Of a stretch of 64,000 nucleotides of DNA, positions 50,798-60,170 are shown one piece after another. Under the pieces are notes generated by a model, which saw only the letters and a program-made list of their open reading frames with translations, did no database searches and was not told the origin of the DNA. A program made the translations under genes and the position numbers. Origin of the DNA: an uncultured Gemmata sp. (GTDB lineage: Bacteria > Planctomycetota > Planctomycetia > Gemmatales > Gemmataceae); assembly GCA_937924775.1 (NCBI GenBank), contig CALDUT010000010.1, forward strand, positions 310,001 to 374,000. Reading direction: 5' to 3'. Position 1 is the first letter of the stretch, and each line of letters opens with the position of its first letter.

Positions 50798-51382
50798 ATG
50801 ACGCATCTGACTCTCCCCGTTGTGCTGTTCGCGGTCATCGCCACGGCTACGGCCATCTCCGCGGTGGCAGTAGTCGCAGAACGCAATGTCGTGCGTATGG
50901 CGATTTGGCTGTTATTCACTCTCATAGGCGTCTCACTTCTGTACTTTTTGCTCGGAGCCGAGTTTGTTGGTGCCGCGCAAATGATCGTTTACGTCGGCGG
51001 TACGCTGGTATTGGTCGTTTTCGGGGTGATGTTGACGGCTCAAGGTCCGCTGCGCGAACTGCGGACCAGCCGATTGGAATGGATCGTTGGCGGAACGTTG
51101 GGGGGGGCCCTCTTCGCTTTGCTAGTCTTTGTCTCACTGCAATTCGGTTCCCGCACCAGTGCAGACGATGTACTCCCGGGCGTTGGCCCCTTGGGCTTGA
51201 GCTTTCTGGGTGTTAGCGAAACAACACCTTCTGAGAATCTCCGTGGCGTTCCTGAACATTCCCCGATGAAACGGGCTCCTGTGGCCTATTTGCTACCGTT
51301 TGAAATTGTTTCGGTTCACTTGTTGGTTGTCCTGATTGGAGCAGCGTATTTAGCCCGAGCCAAACGACGGGTGAAACCATGA
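50798..51382 (+). CDS. nuoJ: NADH-quinone oxidoreductase subunit J
   Basis: The 194-residue product has five hydrophobic helices in the NuoJ order, with AIWLLFTLIGVSLLYFLLGAEFVGAAQMIVYVGG near residues 35-70 including the conserved Glu and Tyr of helix 3. A hydrophilic loop of about 50 residues between helices 4 and 5 is longer than average. It is the first of four complex I genes here and overlaps nuoK by 4 nt. Subunits A-I are absent from the window. Confidence 0.92.
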   Translation: MTHLTLPVVLFAVIATATAISAVAVVAERNVVRMAIWLLFTLIGVSLLYFLLGAEFVGAAQMIVYVGGTLVLVVFGVMLTAQGPLRELRTSRLEWIVGGTLGGALFALLVFVSLQFGSRTSADDVLPGVGPLGLSFLGVSETTPSENLRGVPEHSPMKRAPVAYLLPFEIVSVHLLVVLIGAAYLARAKRRVKP

Positions 51383-51693
51383 ATGATGTCGGGCTGATAC
51401 CGTTTCTGATGCTCAGCGGGTTCCTCTTTGCCTGCGGCGTAACCTGCGTGGCCGTGAAACGGAATGCCGTTGCTGTCTTGATGGGTGTGGAGCTGATTCT
51501 TAACTCGGCGAATGTGAACTTGGTGGCGTTTGCTCGATTCACACCGGCTTTCCGGTTGGAAGGTCAGGTGTTCACGCTCATGGTGATCGTGTTGGCCGCC
51601 GCCGAGGCGGCTATTGCTTTGGCCATAATTTTGAACTTTTACAATAATCACGCCACCGTGGACGTTGACGAAGCCAAAGACCTCAAGGGCTAG
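51379..51693 (+). CDS. nuoK: NADH-quinone oxidoreductase subunit K
   Basis: The 104-residue product has three helices with the key membrane glutamates in GVELILNSANVNLVAFAR near residue 36 and AAAEAAIALAI near 70, as in NuoK. Length is typical. It overlaps nuoJ by 4 nt (ATGA) and nuoL begins at a GTG 5 nt after its stop. It forms part of the proton-pumping membrane arm. Confidence 0.95.
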   Translation: MNDVGLIPFLMLSGFLFACGVTCVAVKRNAVAVLMGVELILNSANVNLVAFARFTPAFRLEGQVFTLMVIVLAAAEAAIALAIILNFYNNHATVDVDEAKDLKG

Positions 51694-51697
51694 TCCT

Positions 51698-54256
51698 GTG
51701 TTCGAGTGGTTATCCACTACTCCCGGTCGCCTGTATGTGATCGGCACTTTGCTGCCCCTGGCCGCGTTTGTCGTGCTGCTGGCCGCCGGTACGATTCGTG
51801 GATTATGTCGGCCATTCCGCCAGCAGGGGAAATTAGCCGCGGCCCTGTACTGGGCCTTTGGTGGCGATCAGCCGGTGAAAGTCGGAGGTTACATGGCCAC
51901 CGCGTGCATGGCCGCCGCGGCCGCGGTGGGCATATGGGGACTGGTCCTGTTCCTCAACGACCCGACCTCCGGCAGGAAGCACGCCGAGCGATGGAGCGAA
52001 CGGATCGATTGGATTCGTATTGGGGCTTTCGACTCCACCCCGCCTGAAGTTTGGGAAGAACGCTATTACGAATGGCAAAAACAGGGGGAAACAAACGGTC
52101 CTCCGCCTGCTTCGCCAACCGCGGTGGCCTTAGAACTCGGCTATCGGATCGACCATCTCACCGCGGTGGTCTTTGCCATGGTCACGGTGATTGGTACGCT
52201 CATCTTCCTCTTCTCGCTCGGCTACATGCAGGAAGAAACGCAACCGCAAGTTGAAGATCACCAAGTTGATCAGCATAGTCGTGATTCAGCCGATCACGGT
52301 TCTCATTCGACCTCCCCGTCTTCCGTTGCGGGGTATCATTTCACCCGGCGGGGCCGTTTTGGTCGTTTCTTCCTTTATTTGTCGTTGTTCTGTTTTTCGA
52401 TGCTGAATTTGGTGATCGCGGACAATTTGTTCCAGGTGTTCGTAAGTTGGGAATTGGTAGGGGTTTGTTCCTTCTTTCTCATCGGTTTCTACTACGAGCG
52501 AAAAAGTGCGGCTGTGGCCGCCAACAAAGCCTTCATTGTGAATCGCGTAGGCGACGCGGGGTTTCTGATAGGTATTTTGATCGCGTGGACCTACTTGGGT
52601 ACTTTGAACTTCGAGGAGATGACTCGGCGGGTTCGCTCCCCTGGGGAGGATTCGCATGGCTCACTGGCCTTTGCGAACCAATTCGTTCGGGTGAACGCGG
52701 TTGCTAACGACGATACCACTACCCAGTCGGTCAGGAAATTCCAACTTCCCCCAAAGGATGACCCCACCCCAGGAACTCACCTCGCTCTCTTTCCGCTGGC
52801 ATGGGAAACTCCCGATCATTACCACGGGTTAGGCTACAAACGGTCACAAGAACAGGGATTCCTCGCTCCAGTCAACGCGACGATCAACGATTTCGGAGCG
52901 ATCCCGTATTGGCTGTTTGTGGTCATGGGGCTTGGCATTGTCTTGGGTTGTGTGGGGAAAAGTGCCCAAGTGCCACTGCATACCTGGCTGCCGGACGCGA
53001 TGGAGGGGCCCACTCCGGTTTCAGCTCTCATTCACGCCGCAACGATGGTGGCCGCGGGGGTGTATTTGATCGGACGCAGTTACCCGCTGTTGGCTCCCGA
53101 AGTGTTATTGGTTATCGCTTACATTGGTGCCGTAACGCTCTTCATCAGTGCGACCATCGCCCTTGTCCAAACCGATATCAAGCGGGTTTTGGCTTATTCT
53201 ACCTGTAGCCAACTCGGTTTCATGATGTTAGCGCTGGGAATTGGGGCGTGGGTCGCAGGGCTTCTGCACCTACTCACGCATGCGTTTTTCAAAGCTTTGC
53301 TGTTTTTATGTTCTGGAAGTGTCATCCATGGTTGCCACCACGAGCAGGACCTTCGCAAGATGGGTGGCCTACGAACGAAAATGCCCATCACTGCGTTGAC
53401 GATGCTCATCGGGGTACTGGCCATCTGCGGCGCCCCCCTTCTGAGTGGATGGTACAGCAAGGATATGATCCTCGCCGCATCGCTTGCCTATGTATCCCTG
53501 CATCCGGAACATCTGCTGTTGTTGGCTCTGCCAACACTGACCGCGGCGATGACGGCCTACTACATGTTCCGGTTGTGGTTTTTGGCCTTCACGGGGCAAC
53601 CGCGTGACCCGCAACTTTGTGAAAAAGTTCACGAATCGCCCTGGGTGATGACGCTTCCGCTCATTGTCCTTGCGATTTTCAGCGTGGTCGTGGCGTGGGG
53701 GTGGCCATTGTGGCAGGTGGAAGCCAGTGCTCTGGCCCATGTCTTGCATCAAGCCGAGCCCGTCAGCGTGACGGTGGCCTTTTATCCCGAAAAAGTTAAG
53801 GAACACGAAGTTCATCTCGGAGCTGGTGTCCTTGCGCTACTTGCAGCTTTGGTCGGCGCAGGCCTGGCTTTCCATTTCTTTTACCGCCGCGAACCAACAT
53901 TGGCGCGGCTGACCGGACCCGCACCGACTTGGTACAACTTCTTGCTACGCAAATGGTATTTTGATGAAGTTTATGATGCTGCATTTGTGGAACCGACCGT
54001 GGGACTAGCTCGTTTCAGTGCTGCCGTGGACAAGCGAATTGTCGATGAAGCCACACCAGCAGAAACGGACGAATCCACAACCCCACGCTACGATTGGTCA
54101 ACACTCGACGGCATTTTGAGTGCCGTGGGTCAACTGTTGTCATCACTGGGCGCCAAGCTCCAAGCGATTCAAACCGGAGGATTGCGAACCTATGTCACCG
54201 CGCTGGCCTTGACGGCCACCGTCTTGTTAGCGATGCTCGTAATCCTGACGAAATAG
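51698..54256 (+). CDS. nuoL: NADH-quinone oxidoreductase subunit L
   Basis: The 852-residue product is an antiporter-like complex I subunit. The core is normal: FVSWELVGVCSFFLIGFYYER near residue 247 with the conserved Glu, HTWLPDAMEGPTPVSALIHAATMVAAGVY near 428, and a C-terminal LLRKWYFDEVYDAAFV block near 748. It is longer than the usual 610-720 residues because of an N-terminal region, a His/Ser/Asp-rich loop near 183-210 and inserted hydrophilic loops. The start is taken as GTG 51698, 5 nt after nuoK. It is followed by nuoM after 21 nt. Confidence 0.93.
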   Translation: MFEWLSTTPGRLYVIGTLLPLAAFVVLLAAGTIRGLCRPFRQQGKLAAALYWAFGGDQPVKVGGYMATACMAAAAAVGIWGLVLFLNDPTSGRKHAERWSERIDWIRIGAFDSTPPEVWEERYYEWQKQGETNGPPPASPTAVALELGYRIDHLTAVVFAMVTVIGTLIFLFSLGYMQEETQPQVEDHQVDQHSRDSADHGSHSTSPSSVAGYHFTRRGRFGRFFLYLSLFCFSMLNLVIADNLFQVFVSWELVGVCSFFLIGFYYERKSAAVAANKAFIVNRVGDAGFLIGILIAWTYLGTLNFEEMTRRVRSPGEDSHGSLAFANQFVRVNAVANDDTTTQSVRKFQLPPKDDPTPGTHLALFPLAWETPDHYHGLGYKRSQEQGFLAPVNATINDFGAIPYWLFVVMGLGIVLGCVGKSAQVPLHTWLPDAMEGPTPVSALIHAATMVAAGVYLIGRSYPLLAPEVLLVIAYIGAVTLFISATIALVQTDIKRVLAYSTCSQLGFMMLALGIGAWVAGLLHLLTHAFFKALLFLCSGSVIHGCHHEQDLRKMGGLRTKMPITALTMLIGVLAICGAPLLSGWYSKDMILAASLAYVSLHPEHLLLLALPTLTAAMTAYYMFRLWFLAFTGQPRDPQLCEKVHESPWVMTLPLIVLAIFSVVVAWGWPLWQVEASALAHVLHQAEPVSVTVAFYPEKVKEHEVHLGAGVLALLAALVGAGLAFHFFYRREPTLARLTGPAPTWYNFLLRKWYFDEVYDAAFVEPTVGLARFSAAVDKRIVDEATPAETDESTTPRYDWSTLDGILSAVGQLLSSLGAKLQAIQTGGLRTYVTALALTATVLLAMLVILTK

Positions 54257-54277
54257 CTTTTCGTTGAAGGCTAAGGG

Positions 54278-56158
54278 ATGGCAGAACTCGACCTGACCCT
54301 TCTGACGCTGTTGGTGTTTCTTCCAACCATCTTCGCGGTGGGATTGCTCGCGTTTCCCGCACACTGGAAAGAAGCCATGCGTTGGTGGGCCGTATTTGGC
54401 ACTGCGGGCACGCTGTCGTTGGCTCTGTGTGTCTTCGTGGGCTACTACACTTATATCCACAGTTACCTCGACATGAACGGCCGGCCCGGCTACGGTGTCA
54501 AGACACGGCTGGATGTGCGCGCCGAACAATCGGCCAACGATGCCGCCCAACCCGTGCCGCGTTCACCCCAACACGAGGATTGGATCGTCCGCCGTCCGTG
54601 GATACCACGCTTTGACATCGAATTTGCCCTAGGTGTTGATGGCATCAGCCTCGTGCTGGTTCTTCTAACAGCCCTGGTGATGTTGCTGGCGGTGGTCGCG
54701 AGTTGGCGGATTGAAGAATCGGTGCGCGCATACTTAGCCCTGCTGCTGCTGCTAGAAACCGGCGTGATGGGGGCTTTTCTTGCGCTCGATTTCTTCCTCT
54801 TCTATGTAGCCTACGAACTGATGCTCCTGCCAATGTATGTTCTTATTGGCCTGTGGGGAGGGCAACAGCGCCGCTACGCCGCTTTGAAGTTCGTCATTTA
54901 CACGCTGTTGGGTGGCGTCTGTTTGCTAGTGGCCATGATCGCGCTGTACTCGGTGAACGTTCGGGATTTCGTGGATCAGAATGAGGTTCAACGTCGCGCA
55001 GTCGAGCTGGCCAAATCGACCTATCAGACGCCCACACCCAACGCGGCCGAAATCCGCGAAGCGCTGGACCGCGTTGAAATTCATACTTTCGATTTCGTCA
55101 CGCTTTCGAAAGTGGGCCGGGCCGTGGCGTTGGTCCTCAGTGGCCAAGAACATCGGCTGGATGTCAAGACTGACAAAAACAACTTCTCCGCCGACCGCAT
55201 CGGGTTGTTTTCCCCCGGCGTAGACCGTGTGGCTGCGCTAGAGCGACTCAAAGCTCAGCCAGTCTGTCGCGAATCGTTTCAGTATCTCATTTTCGCACTC
55301 CTGTTTGTGGGCTTCGCAGTGAAAGTCCCGATTGTTCCTCTGCACTCGTGGTTGCCGGACGCTCACGTCGAAGCCCCGACCCCCATCAGTATGATCCTCG
55401 CCGGGATTCTGCTCAAGCTCGGTGGTTACGGTCTGGTCCGTGTCGCGTTCCCCATCTGCCCATGGCCAGCGGCTGAACTGGCGTGGTGGATCGCGCTCAT
55501 CGGGGTGATTGGGATTCTCTACGGAGCGCTTGTGGCGATGGGTCAGAGCGACTTCAAGAGGCTGTTGGCCTATTCGTCGGTCAGCCATATGGGCTTTGTC
55601 TTGCTGGGGTTAGGGAGTTGGGGAATGGCGGCGAGCGTCCGCTATTGGCAGTGGGGCGTCAACGGTGCGATATTCCAAATGGTTTCCCATGGTATTACGG
55701 CCTCGGCGTTGTTCTTTGTTGTCGGTGTTGTGTACGAGCGCGCCCACCACCGCGATCTCAACCGCCTTGGCGGCTTGAAAGAACCGATGCCACTGTACTC
55801 CGGAATGAGTGTGATCTTGTTTTTTGCCTCGATGGGGCTGCCGGGGTTATGCGGCTTTGTTGGCGAATTCTGCGTCTTTCTGGCGGCTTGGAACTTCTCA
55901 CCGGTTTTGGCCATCCTAGCCGTGGTGAGTGTCATTCTCACAGCAGGATATTTGTTATGGACCTGGCAACGGGTCTACCTCGGTACTAATCCCGCCACCC
56001 AAGACTTCCCCGATCTCACCCCCCGGGAAGTTGTGTGTGTATTCCCGTTTGTCGTGCTGGCAATTCTGTTGGGGGTATTACCCGGTTTGCTCGTCTTCAG
56101 TTGGGTTGATCCCAGCGTCAGTGGTTGGGTTGACAATTTGGCCCCCCTGAAACCATGA
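54278..56158 (+). CDS. nuoM: NADH-quinone oxidoreductase subunit M
   Basis: The 626-residue product is the NuoM antiporter-like subunit, with FALGVDGISLVLVLLT near residue 112, FFLFYVAYELMLLPMYVLIG near 172 and HSWLPDAHVEAPTPISMILAGILLKLGGYGLVR near 350 including the conserved Lys. It is about 100 residues longer than the E. coli protein because of a soluble insertion (about residues 225-345) between helices and a longer first loop. nuoN, which normally follows, is not present; the next gene encodes a DUF1559 protein. Confidence 0.94.
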   Translation: MAELDLTLLTLLVFLPTIFAVGLLAFPAHWKEAMRWWAVFGTAGTLSLALCVFVGYYTYIHSYLDMNGRPGYGVKTRLDVRAEQSANDAAQPVPRSPQHEDWIVRRPWIPRFDIEFALGVDGISLVLVLLTALVMLLAVVASWRIEESVRAYLALLLLLETGVMGAFLALDFFLFYVAYELMLLPMYVLIGLWGGQQRRYAALKFVIYTLLGGVCLLVAMIALYSVNVRDFVDQNEVQRRAVELAKSTYQTPTPNAAEIREALDRVEIHTFDFVTLSKVGRAVALVLSGQEHRLDVKTDKNNFSADRIGLFSPGVDRVAALERLKAQPVCRESFQYLIFALLFVGFAVKVPIVPLHSWLPDAHVEAPTPISMILAGILLKLGGYGLVRVAFPICPWPAAELAWWIALIGVIGILYGALVAMGQSDFKRLLAYSSVSHMGFVLLGLGSWGMAASVRYWQWGVNGAIFQMVSHGITASALFFVVGVVYERAHHRDLNRLGGLKEPMPLYSGMSVILFFASMGLPGLCGFVGEFCVFLAAWNFSPVLAILAVVSVILTAGYLLWTWQRVYLGTNPATQDFPDLTPREVVCVFPFVVLAILLGVLPGLLVFSWVDPSVSGWVDNLAPLKP

Positions 56159-56159
56159 G

Positions 56160-56182
56160 AAAAGCTTAATACATGGCTTTTT
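56160..56182 (+). terminator. Weak hairpin with T-run after nuoM
   Basis: AAAAGC (56160-56165) pairs with GCTTTT (56176-56181) and a further T follows. The stem is short and AT-rich, so it is a weak candidate for the end of the nuo transcript. Confidence 0.3.
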
Positions 56183-56344
56183 CACATCGAACTTTTCCAC
56201 ATCTAGATATCACAAATTCTTTGATTTTTGTCGCAAGTGCTTTTATGAGTTGCATTTGTGACGAGGAAAAGTTCTGCTCGCAGGAAAATTCGATGAGCTT
56301 TGTGTGAAGCCCCGGTAGCTCTCGCCAGGGAAATAACATCTCTA

Positions 56345-56383
56345 TGGCTAATCGCTTTTCACTCGCGGGATAGCCAATTTTTT
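56345..56383 (+). terminator. Terminator-like hairpin with T6 upstream of the DUF1559 gene
   Basis: TGGCTA (56345-56350) pairs with TAGCCA (56371-56376), with an inner CGC/GCG, and is followed by ATTTTTT. It lies 22 nt before the DUF1559 start codon. It may end read-through from nuo or act as an attenuator in the leader of the next gene. Confidence 0.45.
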
Positions 56384-56404
56384 CACCCCTGGGAGGTGGT
56401 TGGG

Positions 56405-57523
56405 ATGATGCGACAACGCGTTACGCGCGCATTTACCTTAATCGAGCTATTGGTGGTTATCGCGATTATTGCGATCCTGATCGGCCTGCTGCTGCCTGCG
56501 GTGCAAAAAGTCCGCGAAGCAGCCGCCCGCATGCAATGTGCGAATCATTTGAAGCAAATCGGTTTGGCCTTCCACAACTACGAAAGTGCCTATGGGTTCT
56601 TCCCGCAAGGCGGCTTGGATGGCGACCCCCAAGCCATCAATGCGGACGGGACCCCCAATCCGGCAGGCTTCAAGTACGATGAGGACCCGGGTGGGTATGA
56701 AACGACCACCTGCTGCCGGGCCGCCACCCGTAGTGGCTGGAATCACTTTTACCGCATTTTGCCGTACATCGAGCAAAATAACGTTTACATGCTTGGCCGC
56801 GACGATCCCCCGTTCTGGCCTAACCGCGCCAACAACGGTGGTGAAGACGATGTTGCCCGTCAAATCATTCGCATCTACTATTGCCCCACACGGCGTGCCC
56901 CAACGGGCTACGGTACTGCGGGCTTCGGTCGGTGCGATTACGCCGGTTGCGCGGGCCTTTTCCAAGGCGACATCCACGAATTGACGGGTGATAACCCCGG
57001 CCCGCCGTTGGGTTTCTTGCCCAGCATGAATGAGCGGACCGCGGAAAACTTTGGCTCGTTCCCCGGGCGTGGGGGGATGATCGTCTGGCCGGGTCGCGGG
57101 GCTCGCCGTACCCACGGAAGTATCCTTGATGGAACCTCGAACACAGTTATGGTTGCGGAGAAGGCGTTACCTCCCGTGCGCCAAGGCCTGGATGGCGGGG
57201 ATAATGAACGCTGGAACAACAATGGGTGGGACGAAGACAGCGTCCGCTGGCACTTCCCCCCCAAGCACGACTTGGACCCCACCAACTACCTCTATCGGGC
57301 GCAGACTGGCACCGACTGGCGGCAGTTGTACCCAGCAACCAACGATCCCCAATTCAGCAACCGCAACCTATGGCGACGCTACTTCGGTTCGGCTCACACG
57401 GGTGGGTTGAATGTCTGCTTTGCCGATGGCAGCGTGCGATTTGTCCGGTTCAACGTCAACCCGCTGACCTGGATGGCCGCCTGCGGTGTGGATGATGGCA
57501 TGATCATCAGCGGTGATTTCTAA
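56405..57523 (+). CDS. DUF1559 protein with type IV pilin-like N-terminus
   Basis: The 372-residue product starts with a prepilin-type [16 protein letters not shown] helix (about residues 9-30), then the DUF1559 core with [21 protein letters not shown] near 40 and the C-terminal [12 protein letters not shown] (the H-X9-DG element). This family is greatly expanded in planctomycetes and is thought to be surface or pseudopilin material. The ATG at 56405 follows GGAGGTGG; a second ATG follows immediately. A small lipoprotein gene lies 100 nt downstream, as is common in this group. Confidence 0.94.
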   Translation: MMRQRVTRAFTLIELLVVIAIIAILIGLLLPAVQKVREAAARMQCANHLKQIGLAFHNYESAYGFFPQGGLDGDPQAINADGTPNPAGFKYDEDPGGYETTTCCRAATRSGWNHFYRILPYIEQNNVYMLGRDDPPFWPNRANNGGEDDVARQIIRIYYCPTRRAPTGYGTAGFGRCDYAGCAGLFQGDIHELTGDNPGPPLGFLPSMNERTAENFGSFPGRGGMIVWPGRGARRTHGSILDGTSNTVMVAEKALPPVRQGLDGGDNERWNNNGWDEDSVRWHFPPKHDLDPTNYLYRAQTGTDWRQLYPATNDPQFSNRNLWRRYFGSAHTGGLNVCFADGSVRFVRFNVNPLTWMAACGVDDGMIISGDF

Positions 57524-57623
57524 ATCCATGCGCCGAGGTGGATTACCCAACACTGTGATCCACCTCGTTTTTCCAGCTAGCGTAAATAACTATCTTATCA
57601 ACTTTTGTATTTGAGGTCTGGGA

Positions 57624-57818
57624 ATGCGAACGCGCTCGTTTTTACTCGGTTGCTGTTTCATCATTTGTTTGAGCGGCTGCGGTAGTAAAGAGACGCCGCT
57701 GGTGACCACCCCTCTGACTCCCGAACAACAGAAACAAGTGACGGATGAAGATCGACGGATTGATGAAGAGGAAAGCCCCAACAACAAAACACGCCAATCC
57801 AAAACCAAACGCTATTGA
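57624..57818 (+). CDS. Small lipoprotein
   Basis: The 64-residue product has a lipoprotein signal with the lipobox LSGC (Cys19) and a short Glu/Lys/Arg-rich polar tail. It has no recognisable domain. Such small lipoproteins commonly follow DUF1559 genes in planctomycetes and may be assembly partners, an inference from context. GGTCTGGGA just before the ATG offers a weak ribosome-binding site. Confidence 0.65.
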   Translation: MRTRSFLLGCCFIICLSGCGSKETPLVTTPLTPEQQKQVTDEDRRIDEEESPNNKTRQSKTKRY

Positions 57819-57929
57819 CTTCAGCTAGTAGTAGCTCGAACCCATACCGGACCGGGGCGATTTTCCCCGCCGCCGGTTCAATTATTTATGGACCAGTCAT
57901 ACTTCATTGCATCAAAAGAGTGCTACCCC

Positions 57930-58571
57930 ATGATTCGTTCCGCGACAGTGACCCTCGTTCTGTGTATGAGTTTGACTAGCTGCGAAAGAAAGTTAGAAAC
58001 CCCCCCTGGGAACGCCGCCAACCGCGATGGCCAGCCCCAGCTCAATGTTCCCTCCCTACCGCCACTGCGGGAAATGGTGGAACATCCCACTTATAAACTC
58101 TGGGGGGATTTTCCTGTGGGCACCCGGGTGGCTCTGAAAACCGTCACCGACAGCCGCCTGACGCCCGGGCAAACGGTCACGACCATCGTTTACACACTTC
58201 GTGAAAGGACCGACGACCATATCGTTGTCGAATCGCAAGCGACCACGGTCTACAACAGTGGCCGCGTGGAAAAAAATCCGCCCACGTCGGTACGAACACA
58301 GCGACTGATCGCCTTGCCTCCCGATATGAAGAAGGAGGATTGGGGTAAACCGCCCCCGGATCAGGAATCCGGTGAAGAGGAGATTACCGTTTTGGGTAAA
58401 ACATACAAATGCCGATGGAATAGAAGCCGAAGCAGCACCGATGCCGGGGAAATGATCACGACCACCTGGACTTCCTCGGAGATGCCCGGTGGCTTGGTCA
58501 AATCCGTCGCCGAAGTCAAAGCAGTGGAGGAAGTTACGACAATTGAAGTCGTTGAGTTGGAGATTCCATGA
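57930..58571 (+). CDS. Hypothetical lipoprotein
   Basis: The 213-residue product has a short signal with LTSC (Cys14 region) and a beta-rich mature part. It includes WGDFPVGTRVALKTVT near residue 50, where a run of strands suggests a lipocalin- or beta-sandwich-like domain, and a central VLGKTYKCRWN strand near 153. I do not recognise a family. It follows the small lipoprotein gene after 111 nt. The ATG at 57930 lies after AAAAGAG. Two strong stem-loops follow its stop. Confidence 0.65.
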   Translation: MIRSATVTLVLCMSLTSCERKLETPPGNAANRDGQPQLNVPSLPPLREMVEHPTYKLWGDFPVGTRVALKTVTDSRLTPGQTVTTIVYTLRERTDDHIVVESQATTVYNSGRVEKNPPTSVRTQRLIALPPDMKKEDWGKPPPDQESGEEEITVLGKTYKCRWNRSRSSTDAGEMITTTWTSSEMPGGLVKSVAEVKAVEEVTTIEVVELEIP

Positions 58572-58585
58572 CTAGGGCTGGAGAT

Positions 58586-58614
58586 TCTCCCGCGCAGGAA
58601 TCGTACGCGGGAGA
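58586..58614. terminator. Perfect 9-bp stem-loop between convergent genes
   Basis: TCTCCCGCG (58586-58594) pairs with CGCGGGAGA (58606-58614) around an 11-nt loop, 15 nt after the lipoprotein stop. It lies between convergent genes and may end the plus-strand transcript; no U-tract follows. Confidence 0.5.
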
Positions 58615-58643
58615 GGGTAGATGGGTGAGGGGTTCTTGATGCT

Positions 58644-58678
58644 GAACTTTCATCACATTATCATTCTGATGAAAGTTC
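58644..58678. terminator. Perfect 12-bp stem-loop between convergent genes
   Basis: GAACTTTCATCA (58644-58655) pairs with TGATGAAAGTTC (58667-58678) around an 11-nt loop. It lies 21 nt past the rtcB stop on the minus strand and may mark the end of that operon. No U-tract is seen. Confidence 0.5.
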
Positions 58679-58699
58679 CCCATCACATCTAACAGATCA

Positions 58700-60163
58700 T
58701 TACCCTTTAATGACTCCCAAGGGTCGCATCCGGGCGACGCGACGCGACAGGTCCGCGTCGTGAACAACCTCGACGACATCATCGACATTCTTATACGCCT
58801 TGGGTTGTTCTTCTGCGAGCCCGAAGCGGCTACTGGCCATCGCGATCACACCCCGGTGTTCCAATTCGCGATCAATCTTGCGACCGGCCGCATCGGCTTT
58901 GGCCGCGGTGCGGCTCATAGCCCGCCCCGCGCCGTGGCAGGTGGTGCCGAAGGTCTTGGCCATGGCCCCATGAGAGCCCACAAGAATCCATGAGGCCCGG
59001 CCCATGTCCCCGGGAATGATCACAGGCTGCCCGACGGCCCGGTAGGCTTCGGGAACCTCCGGGTGCCCTGCGGGGAACGCGCGTGTTGCCCCCTTGCGGT
59101 GAACCCACACTTTCTTTTTCTTCCCGTTGATGGTGTGTTCTTCGAGTTTGGCAATGTTGTGGGCGACGTCGTAGAGCAGCTCCATGCCGAGGTCTTCCCA
59201 TGAGCGGCCAAATACCGCAGCAAACACCTCGCGGGCCTGTTGCATCAACAACTGACGGTTGCAGAAGCCAAAGTTCGCCGCAGCCCGCATTTGGGCGATG
59301 TATTTTCGTCCCTCCGGAGAATCGACCGGGGCGCAGGCCAATTGCCGGTCGGGTAGGTGGAAGCCATACTTCTGCGCACAGTTGCGGAAGCTGGCCAGAG
59401 CATCATCGCACACCTGATAGCCCAAGCCGCGGCTGCCCGAGTGAATCATGACGCAGACCTGATTCAGCTCCAGGCCGAAAACTTTGGCCACACCTTCATC
59501 GTAGATGCTATCCACCACTTGAACTTCCAAGAAGTGGTTGCCGCTGCCGAGTGTGCCGCACTGTTCGGAGCCGCGTTTGACAGCGTGATCGCTCACCAAT
59601 TGCGGGTCACACCCCTCAATGAAGCCGTGGGCTTCGGTATGGTCTAGATCGCGGAGGACTCCCAAGCCGCGTTCGATCACGAACTTTGGTCCTTCGCCCA
59701 TCAGTCGCCGCGTTTCGGCCGGGTCAAACTTGTATTTGCCGGTCCGACCGACCCCGCTGGGGATGGTGTAAAATAGTTGTTTGATCAATTCTTTCAGGCG
59801 TGGTTGAACATCGTTCAGAAAGAGATTGGTCCTCACCAGCCGAACGCCGCAGTTGATGTCGTAGCCGACCCCGCCGGGCGAGATAACTCCGCCCTCATCG
59901 GGATCGGTGGCACAAACCCCGCCGATACAGAAGCCATAGCCCCAGTGAATGTCCGGCATAGCGATACTGGCCACTTGAATGCCCGGCAGCATCGCGACGT
60001 TGGCAACCTGCTCCGGCGCTTGATCCTGGCGAATGGCTTCCAAAAGTTTTTCATTCGCATAAATGTGGCCATCGACCCGCATCCCCGGCTTATAGGTTTT
60101 GGGAATGCGATAACAGTCGCAGCCGATGAGTTCCAAGGGGCCGGTATATGCAGCTTTCGACAT
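58700..60163 (-). CDS. rtcB: RNA-splicing ligase RtcB
   Basis: The 487-residue ligase joins 2',3'-cyclic phosphate and 5'-hydroxyl RNA ends with GTP and Mn. Diagnostic segments are GVGYDINCGVRLV near residue 99 (metal-binding Cys and Asp), GSEQCGTLGSGNHFLEVQ near 200, MIHSGSRGLGYQ near 240, and TTCHGAGRAMSR near 408 containing the guanylylated His. It has the usual length. The ATG at 60163 lies 7 nt after the archease stop with GAGGA 5 nt upstream, so the pair is coupled. Archease is the known activating partner. No RtcR regulator is seen. Confidence 0.96.
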   Translation of the reverse strand: MSKAAYTGPLELIGCDCYRIPKTYKPGMRVDGHIYANEKLLEAIRQDQAPEQVANVAMLPGIQVASIAMPDIHWGYGFCIGGVCATDPDEGGVISPGGVGYDINCGVRLVRTNLFLNDVQPRLKELIKQLFYTIPSGVGRTGKYKFDPAETRRLMGEGPKFVIERGLGVLRDLDHTEAHGFIEGCDPQLVSDHAVKRGSEQCGTLGSGNHFLEVQVVDSIYDEGVAKVFGLELNQVCVMIHSGSRGLGYQVCDDALASFRNCAQKYGFHLPDRQLACAPVDSPEGRKYIAQMRAAANFGFCNRQLLMQQAREVFAAVFGRSWEDLGMELLYDVAHNIAKLEEHTINGKKKKVWVHRKGATRAFPAGHPEVPEAYRAVGQPVIIPGDMGRASWILVGSHGAMAKTFGTTCHGAGRAMSRTAAKADAAGRKIDRELEHRGVIAMASSRFGLAEEQPKAYKNVDDVVEVVHDADLSRRVARMRPLGVIKG

Positions 60164-60170
60164 AGTTTCC

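Noticed and set aside
53618-53632. 15-base copy of the nuoJ upstream dyad inside nuoL
   Set aside because: A 15-mer match is expected by chance in a window of this size, and it lies in coding sequence.
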